Notes: generated from the letters alone by a model not told the origin. A stretch of DNA of 64,000 nt from Laspinema palackyanum D2c (GCF_025370875.1 NZ_JAMXFD010000004.1:94835-158834); one strand, 5' to 3'. Positions 1 through 11,261 are shown, counted from the stretch's first letter. Made by a program: numbers and translations.

Positions 1-3000
1 AATTTCCAGGGCCTCGCGACCCGAGGCCGCACCCCGGACGGAAAACCCTAATCCGGAGAACAGGGTAATCAGCAGTAGACGGCTTTCAAAGGCATCATCG
101 ACGGCTAAGATTCGGTATTCCGGCTGATTGGGTGCTAAGGCGATCGCCCGGGGTTTGGTGAGTCCCTGGGAACAAGGCACAGGTTCCCCTTGACCGGGGG
201 TCAAGTCAAAGGAAAACACCGTCCCTTGATCGGGGGTACTGCGAACCTGAATCTGTCCCCCCATCAGTTCCACAAATTTCTGGCTAATCGGTAACCCCAG
301 ACCCGTGCCTTGTCCCGATTTTATCCCGCTTTCGGTTTGAGAAAAGGGTTCAAATAGCCGGTGCATCTCGTGAGCAGCAATTCCCGGACCTGTGTCTTCG
401 ATTTCAAAGTAAAGTTTCTTGAGGCGATCGCCTAGAACGGGTTCCCCCGGTGGCGTCCCCTCGTCGGTGAGAGCCCGGACCCGCAGGAAAACCCCCCCAG
501 TTTTGGTAAATTTAATCGCATTCCCCAAAATATTGAGTAACACCTGACGCAGTTTTCCTTCATCGGTGCTGATAAACTGTGGCACTTGGGAATCAATCTC
601 AAAATCAAGTTGTAACCCTTTAGATTTAGCCTTGAGTCGCAACATGGTTTCCAGGTTGTCCAGCAAATCCCAGAGGTCGAAACTGACTTCATGAAACCCG
701 GTGCGGCCTGCTTCAATTTTAGACATTTCCAAAATGTCATTAATTAAATCCAGCAGATGTTCTCCAGCGCGATTAATAATCCGTAATTGCTCCGCCTGTT
801 GGCTGTTTAAAGAAGCATCGCGGGTCATCACCTGGGAAAAGCCAAGGATAGCATTCAGGGGAGTTCGCAGTTCGTGACTCATATTCGCCAGAAACTCGCT
901 TTTGGCACGGTTGGCGGTATCAGCAGCGATCGCCGCTTTTTGTAGGGCCTGAGCTTGCTTTTGCGTCCGTTCGAGCAGTTGCGCTTGCTGCAAGGCTACC
1001 CCTAATTGCGTGGCAATTTGGATGGCAATATTCACATCGGCTTGTTTCCAATAGCGCGGACCGCTATTTTGGTAAATCGCCAACAGTCCCCAGAGTTGAT
1101 TATGGGCAAAAATCGGGACGATCACATAGGCTTGCGCTTGCAATCGAGACAGATGGGAGAGTTCGTCGGGGTTTAAAGGGGCCTGGGTGAGGTCGGGGAT
1201 CACCAGCCCGGGCACATCCGACGGGTGGGGATAGAGGGGGTCGGGTTGGCGATCGCTTTGGTCCAGGGCTTCCAGGGTCAAGTTCCAGGCATTCAAAGCC
1301 GCTTCAGTATCCCTCAACCCTTGATCCCGGAGGTATTTCTCTGGGGGTTTCCCATCCGGTGCCGCCAACAGGGGGACCCATTCTTGACCCACGGACTCCC
1401 AGATCGAGTTTATATCGGGTTCAGGAGGACATCGATAGACGACGACCCGATCGCTTTCTAGGAGTTGTCGCAAATCCTCCGTTGTCGCGGCGAAAATCTG
1501 GTCTAGTTCCAAGGTTTGGCGCATCCGTTGGAACAAGATAAAAATGGCCCGATCGCGTTCCGAGCGTTCTAACAGTTCATTTTCGGCTTGTTTACGATCG
1601 CTGATATCGGAAATCGTGCCAATGTATCCTTTTAGAGTCCCGTCGGGATTGATTTCGGCGATCGTCTGACCCATGACCCAGGTAATTTTTCCATCCGGAC
1701 GCAAGAACCGATACTCGGACTTAAACGGGATTTGATGTTCCGAGGCTGTATGACACTCTTGACTCACGCGACTGCGGTCTTCCGGGTGCAAGGTACTCAT
1801 CCATCCCGGTCCTAGAGATTCAGCCAAGGATAGTCCCGTAATTTCACACCAGCGTTGATTCACATAGAGACAGTTGCCTGCGGCATCGGTGTGAAAAATC
1901 CCCACGGGAGAGGCTTCTGCTAAGGTTTGATAGCGCCGCACCGATGCCTGGAATGCCTGTTGGGCGATTTTCCGCTCTGTGATATCGATCCAATACCCCA
2001 CGCACTCTGTAGCATTGCCGGTTTCATCTCGGACTAATCTCATGCGATCGTCAACCCAGTGATAGGTGCCGTCGGCATGGAGAAAGCGATATTCCTCGCT
2101 CACACTGCGTTGGGAGACGAGGGTGGAGATTTTACCAAAGAGGCGATCGCGGTCTTCTGGATGAATCCGATCTATCCAAAACCTGGGGTTTTCTAAAAAT
2201 TCCCGCGCTTCATACCCCAGGATCATCTGGACATTTTCACTCATAAAGGTGGCGCGATAGTTAGCGAGATCCGCACTATAGATAATCGCTGGACTGGAAC
2301 TGAGCAAGTATTGTAGGCGTTCTGTGGTTTGTTGTAACTGGACTTGCGCCAAAACGCGATCGCTGATATCTCGTCCTTCCGGGATCAGCAAGATTACCCT
2401 CCCCTGTTCGTCCAGAACGGGTTTTAGGGAAAAATCTAGGGTGAGAGTTATCCCTAAAACCCCTGTGGCTTCGACTTGATAGCGGATGAATTCCCCCTGG
2501 GATGCCTGGGATGTGGCCTCCCTGAGTTGCTGTTGCAGTGCCGCTGAGCGATTCCACCAAGGCAGTTCCCAGAAGGGTTGACCGACCACTTGGGCCTGTT
2601 CTAAACCGATAAAATCTAGGGCGGTTTGATTCAGTTCCAAGACAGTGCCATCGGGGTTAAGCAGGCCGATAAATTGGAACATGGAGTTGAAAATGGCCCG
2701 GAATCGTTGCTCACTTTGTTGCAGGGCTTGCTCGGATTTCAGGCGTTGGATTTCCGCAGCAGCGCGATCGGCAAAAAGTTTTAAAATGGATTCAGTGTGA
2801 GCCGTGGCAAACATGGGTTTGTCATCGAGGACTGCCAGATAGCCTAAGATTTCGCCCTGGGCCGTTTGGATGGGTAAACCCAGATAACTCTCGGCATTGA
2901 GAGTAACTAAGCCGAGATCCGAGGGAAATAGATTCTGGAGAGAGTGGGAATAATAACAGGTTTTGCCCGTTTTCAGCACCACATCACAGGGGGTTCCTGG

Positions 3001-5547
3001 GAGTTCATATTCGATGGGTTCACTCCAGCTACTGCCGGTCCAAAAGGCCAGGGAACGGGCCCGATTTTGGGTCGAGTTGCTATATTCCGCAAGGAGGGCA
3101 TACTTGACTTGTAGCACGTTGGCGATGGAGCGAACGCAGGACCGGAAGTATTCCATGCCACCGGCGGCAGCGCTGCCTTCTACCATTGCTCGCAAGGCTT
3201 CTTCTTGCTGTCGGCGTTCGGTGATATCGATGGTGGTTCCGGTGGCCCCGCGAATCCGCCCTTCCGAGTCGCGTAAGGCGATCGCATTCACCAGGACGTA
3301 AATCTGTTTGCCGTCTTGACGCTGATAGCGGGTTTCATGTTGAAGCAGGGGTTCTCCCTCTTGCAGCAGCCGTTCCAGGAGCTTTCTTTCCTGCTTGCGG
3401 TATTCCAAGGCGACAAATTGAGTTAATTTGCAGCCGAGGGTTTCGGTGGGGGTATAACCGTAAATTTTTTCCACTGCTGGATTAACAAAGGTATAACAGC
3501 CCCGGATATCGATAGACCAAATGACATCTTGTGAGGCATCTACCAGGGCTCGATATTTCTGTTCGCTGTGCCGGAGGGCTTCTTGGGTGATGCGGCGCTC
3601 AGTGATTTCTCGTTGTAACTGGATATTTTGTTGCTCAAAGGCGAGGCGGGCTTGTTTTTCCTCTTCCAGGAGTCGGGCTTGGGCGATCGCAATTCCCAGT
3701 TGCGCCGCGATCGCCTCGATCAGTTCTACCTCTTGTGCGGTCCACTGACGAAAGCGATCGCACTGGTGCAAACTGATAATCCCATTGGCTTGACCTTGAT
3801 AAAAAATCCCCACGGATAGCATCGACTTGATGGTGATTTGTCGATGCAGGGAATTGGCACTCTCCAGCCTGGGGTCGGTATTGACATCATCGTAGGCGAT
3901 CGCCCGTTCCTCAAAGAGCAACCGTTCTAAGCCCGGATTGTCTGCCAGGTAAATGGTTCGGGGTTTGAGGGAGGAATGACCCGGGCTTAAATATTCACCG
4001 ATTACGGGAATCATCGGCACAGGTTCCTCTACACAGGTATGAATCACGCAACGACAGACTTTAAAAGCCCGTCCGATCGCATTTGCAGCGGTCTCAAAGA
4101 CTTGCTGGGTTTCGATTTCGCTGCGAATGCGCTCAGTGATTTCCCGCAGCAAATTACTCCGATGTAATTGTTGTTCGATCGCGAGTCGGTTTCGTTCGCG
4201 ATCGGTGATATCTTTACTAAAGGTTAAAATGCCGGGATTCCCATCCATCTCAACGAATTCCGAACAGATCAGAAGGGTTTTGATTTCCCCGGTTTGGGTG
4301 CGAATTTGGGTTTCTATGTTGGTCAGGCTGCGTTGCTGGCGAAATTGCTCCCGAATGGCGGTAGCGGCTTCTGGATTGACAATAAAATTGAGTTCTTCAG
4401 AAGTTTTCCCCAGGATTTCTGCACGAGAATAGCCCCGTTGCTGACAAAACCCGTCGTTAACTTCTAAATACCGGCATTCGGGCCAAGAAAGGATGGCGAT
4501 CGCATCAGGAGAAGCGCGAAAGGCTAAGGCAAATTTTTCTTCCGTAATCTGACGCTGGCGATCGGCCTGTTGTCGTTTGGCCCCTTGCAACGTAACCGCA
4601 GCCAGGTCCGCCAGGGACCGAATGAAGTTTTCCTCCTCCGGGGTCCAGAGGCGATCGGGGGTGAACCTGGCACTTTCTAAGAGTCCAATGGTTTGACCGT
4701 CCTGGCGGATCGGGGCCAGGGAAAGGCCACCGATTAGCCCGGGTTGCTGGGGAGAGTTGGTGGGGTTCTCCAAGTCGCAGTGGCAGACAAAAGTGAGGGA
4801 GTCTGTGGAGGCGGTTTGTAGGGAGACTAAATACTCTCCGAGGAGATCGGGATTGACTGCCTCAATTCCTTCTAAATTCTTTTCAAAGTGGGCGAATCGT
4901 TCCAGTCTTGTTCCCCGTTCGTCATACAACCACACCCCCGCGCGATCGAGGTTTAAATAGTTGACAGCCGCAGCAATAAGTTTGTGAAAGGCGGCTGTCT
5001 TATCTCCCTGATAGAGGTCGGGACTTCTGGCGAGGTCGGTTAAGAGGGTATTTTGGATGCGAAGTTCTTCGGCCCGGTCTAGGAGGGCAGTTTCTGCTAA
5101 TAGACGATTTTGGATTTCTTGTTGGAGGTGATTATTTTGAGTTTCCAGTTCTTTTTGCAGCGATCGCAAGCGCAGTTGATTCTCAATTCGGGCAATGACC
5201 TCAATGACCTCAAAGGGTTTGGTAATATAATCAACTGCCCCCAGGGAAAAGGCTTTGACTTTATCCAGGGCATCACTTAAAGCCGTTAGAAAAATAATCG
5301 GAATATCCCGAGTCCTGGGGTCAGATTTCAGGAGTTGGCACACTTCATAGCCATCGGGTTGGGTCATCAAAATATCCAGCAAAATTAGGTCCGGGGGATG
5401 CACGAGGGCAGCGGCGATCGCGGAAAGACCCTCTAGGACTGGCCGAACCACATACCCCCGCTGGGATAAGACTTGGGTTAACAGGCGCAGATTCTCCGGG
5501 GTATCGTCTACGACTAATATATTATCGGCAGGTTTAGGGCTGTTCAT
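1..5547 (-). CDS. Giant multi-PAS/GAF hybrid histidine kinase (3' end outside window)
   Basis: A continuous minus-strand frame starts at ATG 5547 and is still open at base 1, so about 1849 residues are visible and the C-terminus lies outside the window. Domains in order: a receiver domain at residues 8-125 (ILVVDD start, acceptor Asp in LLDILM); a short coiled coil; then alternating GAF and PAS/PAC sensor domains to about residue 1510 (roughly four GAF and five PAS); HisKA with the phospho-His in [15 protein letters not shown] near residue 1558; HATPase_c with N box LLNILGNAIKF and G boxes DTGPGIA and GTGLGLPIS; and the start of a second receiver (RILAVDDAFESR). It has no transmembrane segment, so it should be a cytoplasmic sensor. 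The leading receiver implies it takes phosphate or signal from another kinase. Its ATG lies 2 nt after the stop of the upstream membrane kinase, so the two are probably co-transcribed and coupled. The signal is unknown; GAF domains may bind bilins or cyclic nucleotides, but I did not identify a chromophore cysteine. Confidence 0.9.
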   Translation of the reverse strand, partial: MNSPKPADNILVVDDTPENLRLLTQVLSQRGYVVRPVLEGLSAIAAALVHPPDLILLDILMTQPDGYEVCQLLKSDPRTRDIPIIFLTALSDALDKVKAFSLGAVDYITKPFEVIEVIARIENQLRLRSLQKELETQNNHLQQEIQNRLLAETALLDRAEELRIQNTLLTDLARSPDLYQGDKTAAFHKLIAAAVNYLNLDRAGVWLYDERGTRLERFAHFEKNLEGIEAVNPDLLGEYLVSLQTASTDSLTFVCHCDLENPTNSPQQPGLIGGLSLAPIRQDGQTIGLLESARFTPDRLWTPEEENFIRSLADLAAVTLQGAKRQQADRQRQITEEKFALAFRASPDAIAILSWPECRYLEVNDGFCQQRGYSRAEILGKTSEELNFIVNPEAATAIREQFRQQRSLTNIETQIRTQTGEIKTLLICSEFVEMDGNPGILTFSKDITDRERNRLAIEQQLHRSNLLREITERIRSEIETQQVFETAANAIGRAFKVCRCVIHTCVEEPVPMIPVIGEYLSPGHSSLKPRTIYLADNPGLERLLFEERAIAYDDVNTDPRLESANSLHRQITIKSMLSVGIFYQGQANGIISLHQCDRFRQWTAQEVELIEAIAAQLGIAIAQARLLEEEKQARLAFEQQNIQLQREITERRITQEALRHSEQKYRALVDASQDVIWSIDIRGCYTFVNPAVEKIYGYTPTETLGCKLTQFVALEYRKQERKLLERLLQEGEPLLQHETRYQRQDGKQIYVLVNAIALRDSEGRIRGATGTTIDITERRQQEEALRAMVEGSAAAGGMEYFRSCVRSIANVLQVKYALLAEYSNSTQNRARSLAFWTGSSWSEPIEYELPGTPCDVVLKTGKTCYYSHSLQNLFPSDLGLVTLNAESYLGLPIQTAQGEILGYLAVLDDKPMFATAHTESILKLFADRAAAEIQRLKSEQALQQSEQRFRAIFNSMFQFIGLLNPDGTVLELNQTALDFIGLEQAQVVGQPFWELPWWNRSAALQQQLREATSQASQGEFIRYQVEATGVLGITLTLDFSLKPVLDEQGRVILLIPEGRDISDRVLAQVQLQQTTERLQYLLSSSPAIIYSADLANYRATFMSENVQMILGYEAREFLENPRFWIDRIHPEDRDRLFGKISTLVSQRSVSEEYRFLHADGTYHWVDDRMRLVRDETGNATECVGYWIDITERKIAQQAFQASVRRYQTLAEASPVGIFHTDAAGNCLYVNQRWCEITGLSLAESLGPGWMSTLHPEDRSRVSQECHTASEHQIPFKSEYRFLRPDGKITWVMGQTIAEINPDGTLKGYIGTISDISDRKQAENELLERSERDRAIFILFQRMRQTLELDQIFAATTEDLRQLLESDRVVVYRCPPEPDINSIWESVGQEWVPLLAAPDGKPPEKYLRDQGLRDTEAALNAWNLTLEALDQSDRQPDPLYPHPSDVPGLVIPDLTQAPLNPDELSHLSRLQAQAYVIVPIFAHNQLWGLLAIYQNSGPRYWKQADVNIAIQIATQLGVALQQAQLLERTQKQAQALQKAAIAADTANRAKSEFLANMSHELRTPLNAILGFSQVMTRDASLNSQQAEQLRIINRAGEHLLDLINDILEMSKIEAGRTGFHEVSFDLWDLLDNLETMLRLKAKSKGLQLDFEIDSQVPQFISTDEGKLRQVLLNILGNAIKFTKTGGVFLRVRALTDEGTPPGEPVLGDRLKKLYFEIEDTGPGIAAHEMHRLFEPFSQTESGIKSGQGTGLGLPISQKFVELMGGQIQVRSTPDQGTVFSFDLTPGQGEPVPCSQGLTKPRAIALAPNQPEYRILAVDDAFESRLLLITLFSGLGFSVRGAASGREALEI

Positions 5548-5549
5548 TT

Positions 5550-8500
5550 TTATAATTGACTCTGACGAATAAATGACAAAATACTCGGATAATCAAATTC
5601 ATCGACCCACTGTTTCAGGGCCTTTGCGATCGCGGCATTTTCCTCGGGGGGATGGAGGGCAATTTGGGCGATCGCCTGGTTCATTGCCGCCACATCAATA
5701 CAGACTACTGCCCGTTCCAGTTCTTCGAGAATCCCTGAAGGCCAGTCCGACAGCAATCCTGGATTGAGTAACATCGGGGGCGTGAAGAAAGAGGGCTCTG
5801 GATGGGATTTTTCTTCATAAATAAAGCGCACACCGATATAGTTCTGTATTGTCTCAAAGATAACGGATTCATCCAAGGGTTTGCGAATCCAATCATCGCA
5901 TCCTGCCGAAAGGATACTGGCTGTTTCTGAGGGGAGGATACTCGCGGTAACCGCAATAATCACAGTTTCCTGATCCGAGGCCATCTCTTTAATCTGCTGG
6001 GTGGCTTGATAACCATCCAGGACCGGCATCTGCATATCTATAAACATCAGATGGGGATACCACTCTGACCACAGGGCGATCGCCTCTTGCCCATTCCTCG
6101 CTTCCCGCAGTTCAAAGCCGAAGGGAGACAACAACGCAACTAACAGTTGCCGATTATCTAATTGATCATCCACAATCGCAATCCGATACCGGGGTTGGTT
6201 CGGGGCCAGGGCCACTGGACAGGTTGCCCTCTCTGGAGTCGCCTCGGGAATTTCCGAGACTTCCTTCACCGGCAGATAAACCGTGAAGCAACTACCCCTT
6301 CCCAGTTCAGATTCTAGGGTGATCTCCCCTCCCATCAGTTGGACGAACTTGCGCGAGATCGGTAATCCCAGTCCCGTTCCTTCCGCAGAGATAGATCCGC
6401 TTTTGGTTTGTACGAAGGCATCAAAGAGATTCTCGATATCTTCCTTGGCAATTCCCGGTCCGGTATCTCTCACTTCAAAGGCCAACATATTCCCAGGAAG
6501 CCGGGAAATCACCCCCCCTTGATGGTCCAAAACCGTCCCCGATTCCTGATCCGCACTCCATCGTCTCACCCATAAACCCACCCCCCCGGTTTGGGTAAAC
6601 TTTATGGCATTTCCCAATAAATTAATCAACACCTGTCGCAGTTTCATTTCATCGGTCTGTAAATATCGGGGAACCTCGGGACCGTAGTCTACAGAAATCT
6701 GCAATCTTTTTTCCTGGGCTTTAAAGCAAAACATCGATTTCACATCATCGAGTAAGCCATACAAATCAAAACGGGTTTCCGTGACACTGATGCGTCCCGA
6801 TTCAATCTTCGCCATATCTAAAACATCATTAATCAGGGTTAACAGATGTTGACCACTGCGCCGAATAATCTCAGTCTGTTCTCGACATTCCGCCGGTAAG
6901 GAGGGATGGCGTCCAATCAAGTGAGTAAAACCGAGAATCGCATTTAGGGGGGTTCGCAATTCATGGCTCATATTGGCTAAAAAGCGGCTTTTCGCCCGAT
7001 TCGCAATTTCCGCCGCTTCTTTGGCCGCCACTAATTCAGCCGTTCGTTCTTCAATTTGTTGTTTTAACACTCGATTATAATCGTTTAGAACGGCTTTCGC
7101 TTGCTGGATTTCTCCAATATTTTCATAGGCATTAATAGAATAAATAATCTCTCCTTCGGAGTTATAAATCGGAATTGAATAAACTTTCAAAGGAACAGTC
7201 TGCCCCTCATCAAAGCGAATTTCTAAATCATCAACCATCACGGTTTCCCCCTGTAATGCCCGGATGCCCGGGAGTTGTTCTGTGGGGTAAAGTTGATCCG
7301 TCCCGGTCCGATAGACTTGATAGGTTTTCGATAAATCTTTGGCGGTGATATCGGCAACAATTCCCTTTCTAAACAAGCATTTTCCCGTGGGATTAACATA
7401 GGCCAGACTGCCATCGGGATTCATCACCGTCACCCCCACAGGCAAGGCTTCCAGAAAGTCATGCAAGCGGCGTTCACTCTGGGAAAGGGCGTGATTTAAG
7501 GTTTGCAGTTCCGCTAAGGAGTTTTGGAGTTGGAGTGCCATTTGATTAAAGGAAAGGGCTAATTCTCCCACTTCATGAATCTCAGAGATTTTGACGGGTT
7601 TGTGCCGTTCTCCTTTAGCTATATCTTTCGCGGCTAAATTGAGGGATAAAATCGGTTCGGTGATCCAGGCGGAGGTCATCAGTCCGCAGCCGATCGCCCC
7701 AAAGAGGGCCAGAATACAAAGAAAAACCATCAGACGAGTGTTCTCCTCAATGTCCTGCATAAAATCCTCCGCAGGAATCACCACGGCAATCAGCCAATCT
7801 AACCCCAAGTCATCCTGTAGGGGAACCAGTTGTAAATAATGAAGATTTCCCTCGATGCGAAACTCTAAGTGTTCAGGTTTCTTCAGGGTCTGCCAATTGG
7901 TCCAGTGCGATCGCAAATATTCACTGGTTTTTTGAACCAAAGGGTCTTGACTCTCTATCCCCTGAAGTCGTTGCAACCGTTGAGTTTGATGGTCCTCCCG
8001 GATGCGATAGGGGAGTTCCAAGCTGGAACTGCCGACGAGCAAACCATTCCGTTCCATGATAAACACTCGTCCCTTTTTCCCAACCCTCAACTTGGCGAGG
8101 AATTCAGGAATCAACGAAAGATCAGAGGCGGCAGAAAACACCCCTAGCAGTTCCCCACTCTGAGGATCATAGAGGGGATAACTCGCATTGAGGGAGAGGT
8201 CCGAACCATTCCCTACCTCAAAAATAGGCACCCAAGTGGGTTGACCTGCCTCCACGGCTTGACGATACCAGGGACGCTGCTGGACTGGCGGTTGCCTCCA
8301 GGAGTCAATCAAGTAAGTTTTTTTACCATCCTGCCCCAGGCGATAATAATAGATTAAGTTCTGTTCGAGGGGATCTGACATCAGCATTCCCCAGACGGGA
8401 TACGAAGAGGCAATTCGCAATACTCCCTGTTCTGTGCCCACTAAAATGTGGCTGACCTCTTTAAACACCTGGATCTGTTGAAAGAGATGGCGTTCAAGGT

Positions 8501-8795
8501 TCTCAGGATCCGCCAGATTGAGTTGACCGTTGCGAACCGTTTCGGCATTGATGCGATTGATTTGGTGGGGAATGGCCAGATGTTGGGTGAGTTGTTGTTT
8601 GAGGCGATCGCTGACTTCATCCATCAACTGGTAAGCGAGTTGGGCGATCGCCTCTTGACTGTTCCGATAAGAGAGATATCCCGTCAACCCCACCGCCAAC
8701 ACAATTTGCAGCACAAAAGGAATAATTAAAACCCGACGTAGAGGGACCTGTTTGACCCAGTGCATCACCATAGTGGCGATCGCGTTCTTGAACAT
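5550..8795 (-). CDS. Membrane dCache-HAMP-PAS hybrid histidine kinase with receiver
   Basis: 1081 residues. A first membrane helix (about 19-42) and a second (about 352-376) flank an extracytoplasmic dCache-type sensor region ([26 protein letters not shown] strand). A HAMP domain follows (about 377-430), then a PAS domain (about 445-560), a coiled coil, HisKA with the phospho-His at residue 611 in [15 protein letters not shown], and HATPase_c ([27 protein letters not shown]). A receiver domain has its acceptor Asp at residue 920 in [12 protein letters not shown]. The last 80 residues form a helical tail seen in many cyanobacterial hybrid kinases; it resembles Hpt but has no clear HxxKG motif. 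It is first of a two-gene unit with the larger soluble kinase, which suggests that a periplasmic small-molecule signal passes to that protein's N-terminal receiver. The ligand cannot be read from the sequence. Confidence 0.92.
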   Translation of the reverse strand: MFKNAIATMVMHWVKQVPLRRVLIIPFVLQIVLAVGLTGYLSYRNSQEAIAQLAYQLMDEVSDRLKQQLTQHLAIPHQINRINAETVRNGQLNLADPENLERHLFQQIQVFKEVSHILVGTEQGVLRIASSYPVWGMLMSDPLEQNLIYYYRLGQDGKKTYLIDSWRQPPVQQRPWYRQAVEAGQPTWVPIFEVGNGSDLSLNASYPLYDPQSGELLGVFSAASDLSLIPEFLAKLRVGKKGRVFIMERNGLLVGSSSLELPYRIREDHQTQRLQRLQGIESQDPLVQKTSEYLRSHWTNWQTLKKPEHLEFRIEGNLHYLQLVPLQDDLGLDWLIAVVIPAEDFMQDIEENTRLMVFLCILALFGAIGCGLMTSAWITEPILSLNLAAKDIAKGERHKPVKISEIHEVGELALSFNQMALQLQNSLAELQTLNHALSQSERRLHDFLEALPVGVTVMNPDGSLAYVNPTGKCLFRKGIVADITAKDLSKTYQVYRTGTDQLYPTEQLPGIRALQGETVMVDDLEIRFDEGQTVPLKVYSIPIYNSEGEIIYSINAYENIGEIQQAKAVLNDYNRVLKQQIEERTAELVAAKEAAEIANRAKSRFLANMSHELRTPLNAILGFTHLIGRHPSLPAECREQTEIIRRSGQHLLTLINDVLDMAKIESGRISVTETRFDLYGLLDDVKSMFCFKAQEKRLQISVDYGPEVPRYLQTDEMKLRQVLINLLGNAIKFTQTGGVGLWVRRWSADQESGTVLDHQGGVISRLPGNMLAFEVRDTGPGIAKEDIENLFDAFVQTKSGSISAEGTGLGLPISRKFVQLMGGEITLESELGRGSCFTVYLPVKEVSEIPEATPERATCPVALAPNQPRYRIAIVDDQLDNRQLLVALLSPFGFELREARNGQEAIALWSEWYPHLMFIDMQMPVLDGYQATQQIKEMASDQETVIIAVTASILPSETASILSAGCDDWIRKPLDESVIFETIQNYIGVRFIYEEKSHPEPSFFTPPMLLNPGLLSDWPSGILEELERAVVCIDVAAMNQAIAQIALHPPEENAAIAKALKQWVDEFDYPSILSFIRQSQL

Positions 8796-9460
8796 AAATC
8801 ATCAAGATAACGGGATAAAGAATCTCTACTTATTGTATCCCGGAATACGATTTCTCCGACGAATTGAATCGGAATTTCCTCGGCCATTTAAGAATGATTC
8901 ATAACTCCCCCAAACTGACAGTCCTCCCCAATCATAGAACCCCTCAATCCCCCACCCTTAGCCTCTGGATTCATCCGGGCTATACTTCCTCCCCAGTTCA
9001 CCTCCAGTTAGATTTAAAATAACCTCTCACACCACCGCTTCACCGACCTGAATGCTCACGGAATTTCTCACTGGATAATCAGCGCGATCGGCCTTCGGAT
9101 GCAGCCTCCACTCATCAGGAAATCCGGGCAATCTCGCCCCTGACCTTTATGACCCACCGCAGGTAAGAGAAGGCTATAGCGAGGGAAGCTTCGTTCCCAC
9201 ACAAGCGACTCCCGCCCCATTCAGAAATAGACTATCCGGATTGGCGGGTGAGGGCTTGAAACAGGGGAGGATCTCAAGAATGAAAAGAAACCTAACCCCC
9301 CAGCCCCCGAACCACCTCTCTATAGAAGAGAGGGCCTTAAAAGAGGTGGGGAGGGGGGAGAGGTTCGATCGGTTTTTAGGCAAAATTGAGATGCTCCCGG
9401 AAACATGAAACATCGGCTAGGCATGAGCCTTAATTGCTGCTACAAAACAACAGAATTACG
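8796..9460. other. Noncoding stretch with a REP-like hairpin
   Basis: About 660 bases separate the divergent kinase unit and the NlpC/P60 gene. I see no convincing gene. The region around 9290-9370 is a CCCCCAGCCCC-type cyanobacterial repeat, with the stem CCTCTC (9315-9320) pairing to GAGAGG (9328-9333) and a G-rich AGGTGGGGAGGGGGGAG tail. The promoters for both flanking genes should lie here, but no clear box stands out. Confidence 0.5.
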
Positions 9461-10741
9461 ATGAAATTTAACCCATTTAAGCTCAAAATAACCTCGTTTT
9501 GGATTGGATTATTAACGTTTTTACTCGCCGTCAGTTTCTCCCATCCCGGAAACGCCGTTCCCGCCGATATCCAAACCTTTGTAAATCGATTGACCCCGCA
9601 GATGGAACGGCTTTTACAACAGCAACTCCATCGCCGACAAGTCTTTTTTGATATTGCTCCTCAACAATCGGGAACGATTACCCGATTAGAACCTTATGCT
9701 CGCATTGAGCGAGATACAGTCTTCCAGGTTAGTATTACTTCTCGTGGCAACATCCCGGTGTTGAATGGGAAAGTTTTAACGGCCCCAGAACGGGATTTAA
9801 TTGAAAAATTAGCTCTCGAAACTTTTCCCAATGGGGCGGAATCCCATTTAGCAATTTTCCCCTATTCTGATATTGATTTAGATTATGGCATTACGGTCAA
9901 AACTTTTAGCAATCTCTATACCAAACCGACCCTAGAAATTCGCGACTTAGCCACCCAAGTGCGGATGGGAACTGCACTCAGGCTATTAGATTATAGTGCT
10001 GATGGTAAATTTGTGCGAGTCAGAGTAGAAGATGATGGATATCTGGCTTGGATTCAACGGCAAGATTTGCTGGAATGCGATCGCCCGACCTTTGAGGCTT
10101 GGATCAATGCCCCGAAAGTGCAACTCACCGAGACGATTTCTCAACCCCAACCCCTGTATTTAGGAACTCGCCTCCCTGTAGTTCCTCAAGAAACTTCCGG
10201 GGATAAAATCACCGTTAGATTACCGGATAATCACACCCTGCAATTGTCAAATTCCCAGGTAATTTCTCCTCAATTGCTTTGGGATAAAACTCCCCTGATT
10301 CAACTTGCCCAACAATTTATGCCGCAGAAAAAATATGGAGGTGGGTCTTACTTATGGGGGGGAACCGTCGGCAATCGTCTCGACTGTAGCGGCTTCGTCC
10401 AGACGGTTTTTCGCGAGGGAAATTTTTACTTACCTCGGGATGCCTATCAGCAACAATTCTATTCTCAACCTGTGGCGGCAACGTTGCAAAACCTGGATGA
10501 ATTACAACCTGGGGATTTAGTTTTTTTCAGTGAAAATCGCCGGTTAGCCACTCATGTGGGGATTTATATTGGTAATTCCCAATTCATTCATTCTACTCCC
10601 CGAGGCGGTTACAGTGGCGTGAAAATTAATCGCCTCAGAAATGGGACTCAGTACGATCGCTATTTTCAGCGGATTTATTTTGGGGGGGGACGAGTCCCTC
10701 AGATTCCCATCGGCGATCGCACCTTCACCCTTCCTGCCTAA
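9461..10741 (+). CDS. Secreted SH3-NlpC/P60 cell-wall hydrolase
   Basis: 426 residues from ATG 9461; a TTG nine codons upstream is possible but would extend the signal peptide unusually. Residues 1-32 are a Sec signal peptide with a long hydrophobic core and an AVP-type cleavage region. A bacterial SH3-like domain lies around residues 155-215 (LYTKPTLEIRDLATQV ... GYLAWIQRQDL). The C-terminal NlpC/P60 domain (about 285-420) carries the catalytic Cys near residue 308 in LDCSGFV, the His near 365 in THVGIYIG and a third polar residue in FIHS. Members of this family cleave the D-gamma-glutamyl-diamino acid bond in peptidoglycan stem peptides. The protein should act in the periplasm in wall turnover or cell-cell junction remodelling. 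It stands alone, with a repeat-rich spacer downstream. Confidence 0.88.
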   Translation: MKFNPFKLKITSFWIGLLTFLLAVSFSHPGNAVPADIQTFVNRLTPQMERLLQQQLHRRQVFFDIAPQQSGTITRLEPYARIERDTVFQVSITSRGNIPVLNGKVLTAPERDLIEKLALETFPNGAESHLAIFPYSDIDLDYGITVKTFSNLYTKPTLEIRDLATQVRMGTALRLLDYSADGKFVRVRVEDDGYLAWIQRQDLLECDRPTFEAWINAPKVQLTETISQPQPLYLGTRLPVVPQETSGDKITVRLPDNHTLQLSNSQVISPQLLWDKTPLIQLAQQFMPQKKYGGGSYLWGGTVGNRLDCSGFVQTVFREGNFYLPRDAYQQQFYSQPVAATLQNLDELQPGDLVFFSENRRLATHVGIYIGNSQFIHSTPRGGYSGVKINRLRNGTQYDRYFQRIYFGGGRVPQIPIGDRTFTLPA

Positions 10742-11039
10742 TGCGGTACCCGATTGGTAGGGACTGAACCCTCTGATTCCGCCCTCTTCAGATAACCCCT
10801 GAAGGGGTTACTACAAACGTTCGTAGTGACCCCTTCACCCCCGTCATCTTGATGTAACCGCCTGGATAGGGCTAGGGGTTAAACCCCTCATCGGAGGATT
10901 ACCTCCTTCATTTGTAAATGTCAATGATCGAGATCTCCGAGATGATCTGATCAAATTCATGGGTTTTGTATGCGGGCGATCGCAACCCCCCGCTTCCAGA
11001 AACTTGATACTTGAAACTGTCGAGTTTTTCTAAATAACT
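10742..11039. other. Intergenic spacer holding a two-hairpin repeat
   Basis: No gene is visible. At 10791-10836 it carries a double palindrome: AACCCCTGAAGGGGTT followed by ACTACAAACG/TTCGTAGT. A near copy lies at 41602-41645, where the second palindrome ACTACAAACGTTTGTAGT is perfect. Two dispersed copies make this a genomic repeat family rather than a gene-specific terminator, although the first hairpin could also end the NlpC/P60 transcript. Confidence 0.6.
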
Positions 11040-11261
11040 ATGACTTACGGGGAAACCCTGCATACAACCAACCAGAGAACGCCCATATCAACCGATGAAA
11101 TCCTCGAAAGAATTTTTAAATTTCGTCAGATTACTCGGTTGGATCAACAACTGTTGATGTCGGGCTTGCTATCCCCAGAGGCGATCGGCGAGGCCGAGTG
11201 GTATAAAATCAACCAGGTATTCGACCTCATCCACCAGGGTTTAATTCGAGTGGTGGATTAA
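11040..11261 (+). CDS. Small hypothetical protein, 73 aa
   Basis: ATG start at 11040. The product has an amphipathic, mostly helical sequence (STDEILERIFKFRQITRLDQ, then a C-terminal YKINQVFDLIHQGLIRVVD). It has no signal peptide, cysteines or recognisable catalytic motif. The composition and the clean helical periodicity look like a real protein, and small proteins of this general form are common in cyanobacteria, but I do not recognise the family and assign no function. It is followed by a strong hairpin terminator at 11371-11412. Confidence 0.6.
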   Translation: MTYGETLHTTNQRTPISTDEILERIFKFRQITRLDQQLLMSGLLSPEAIGEAEWYKINQVFDLIHQGLIRVVD

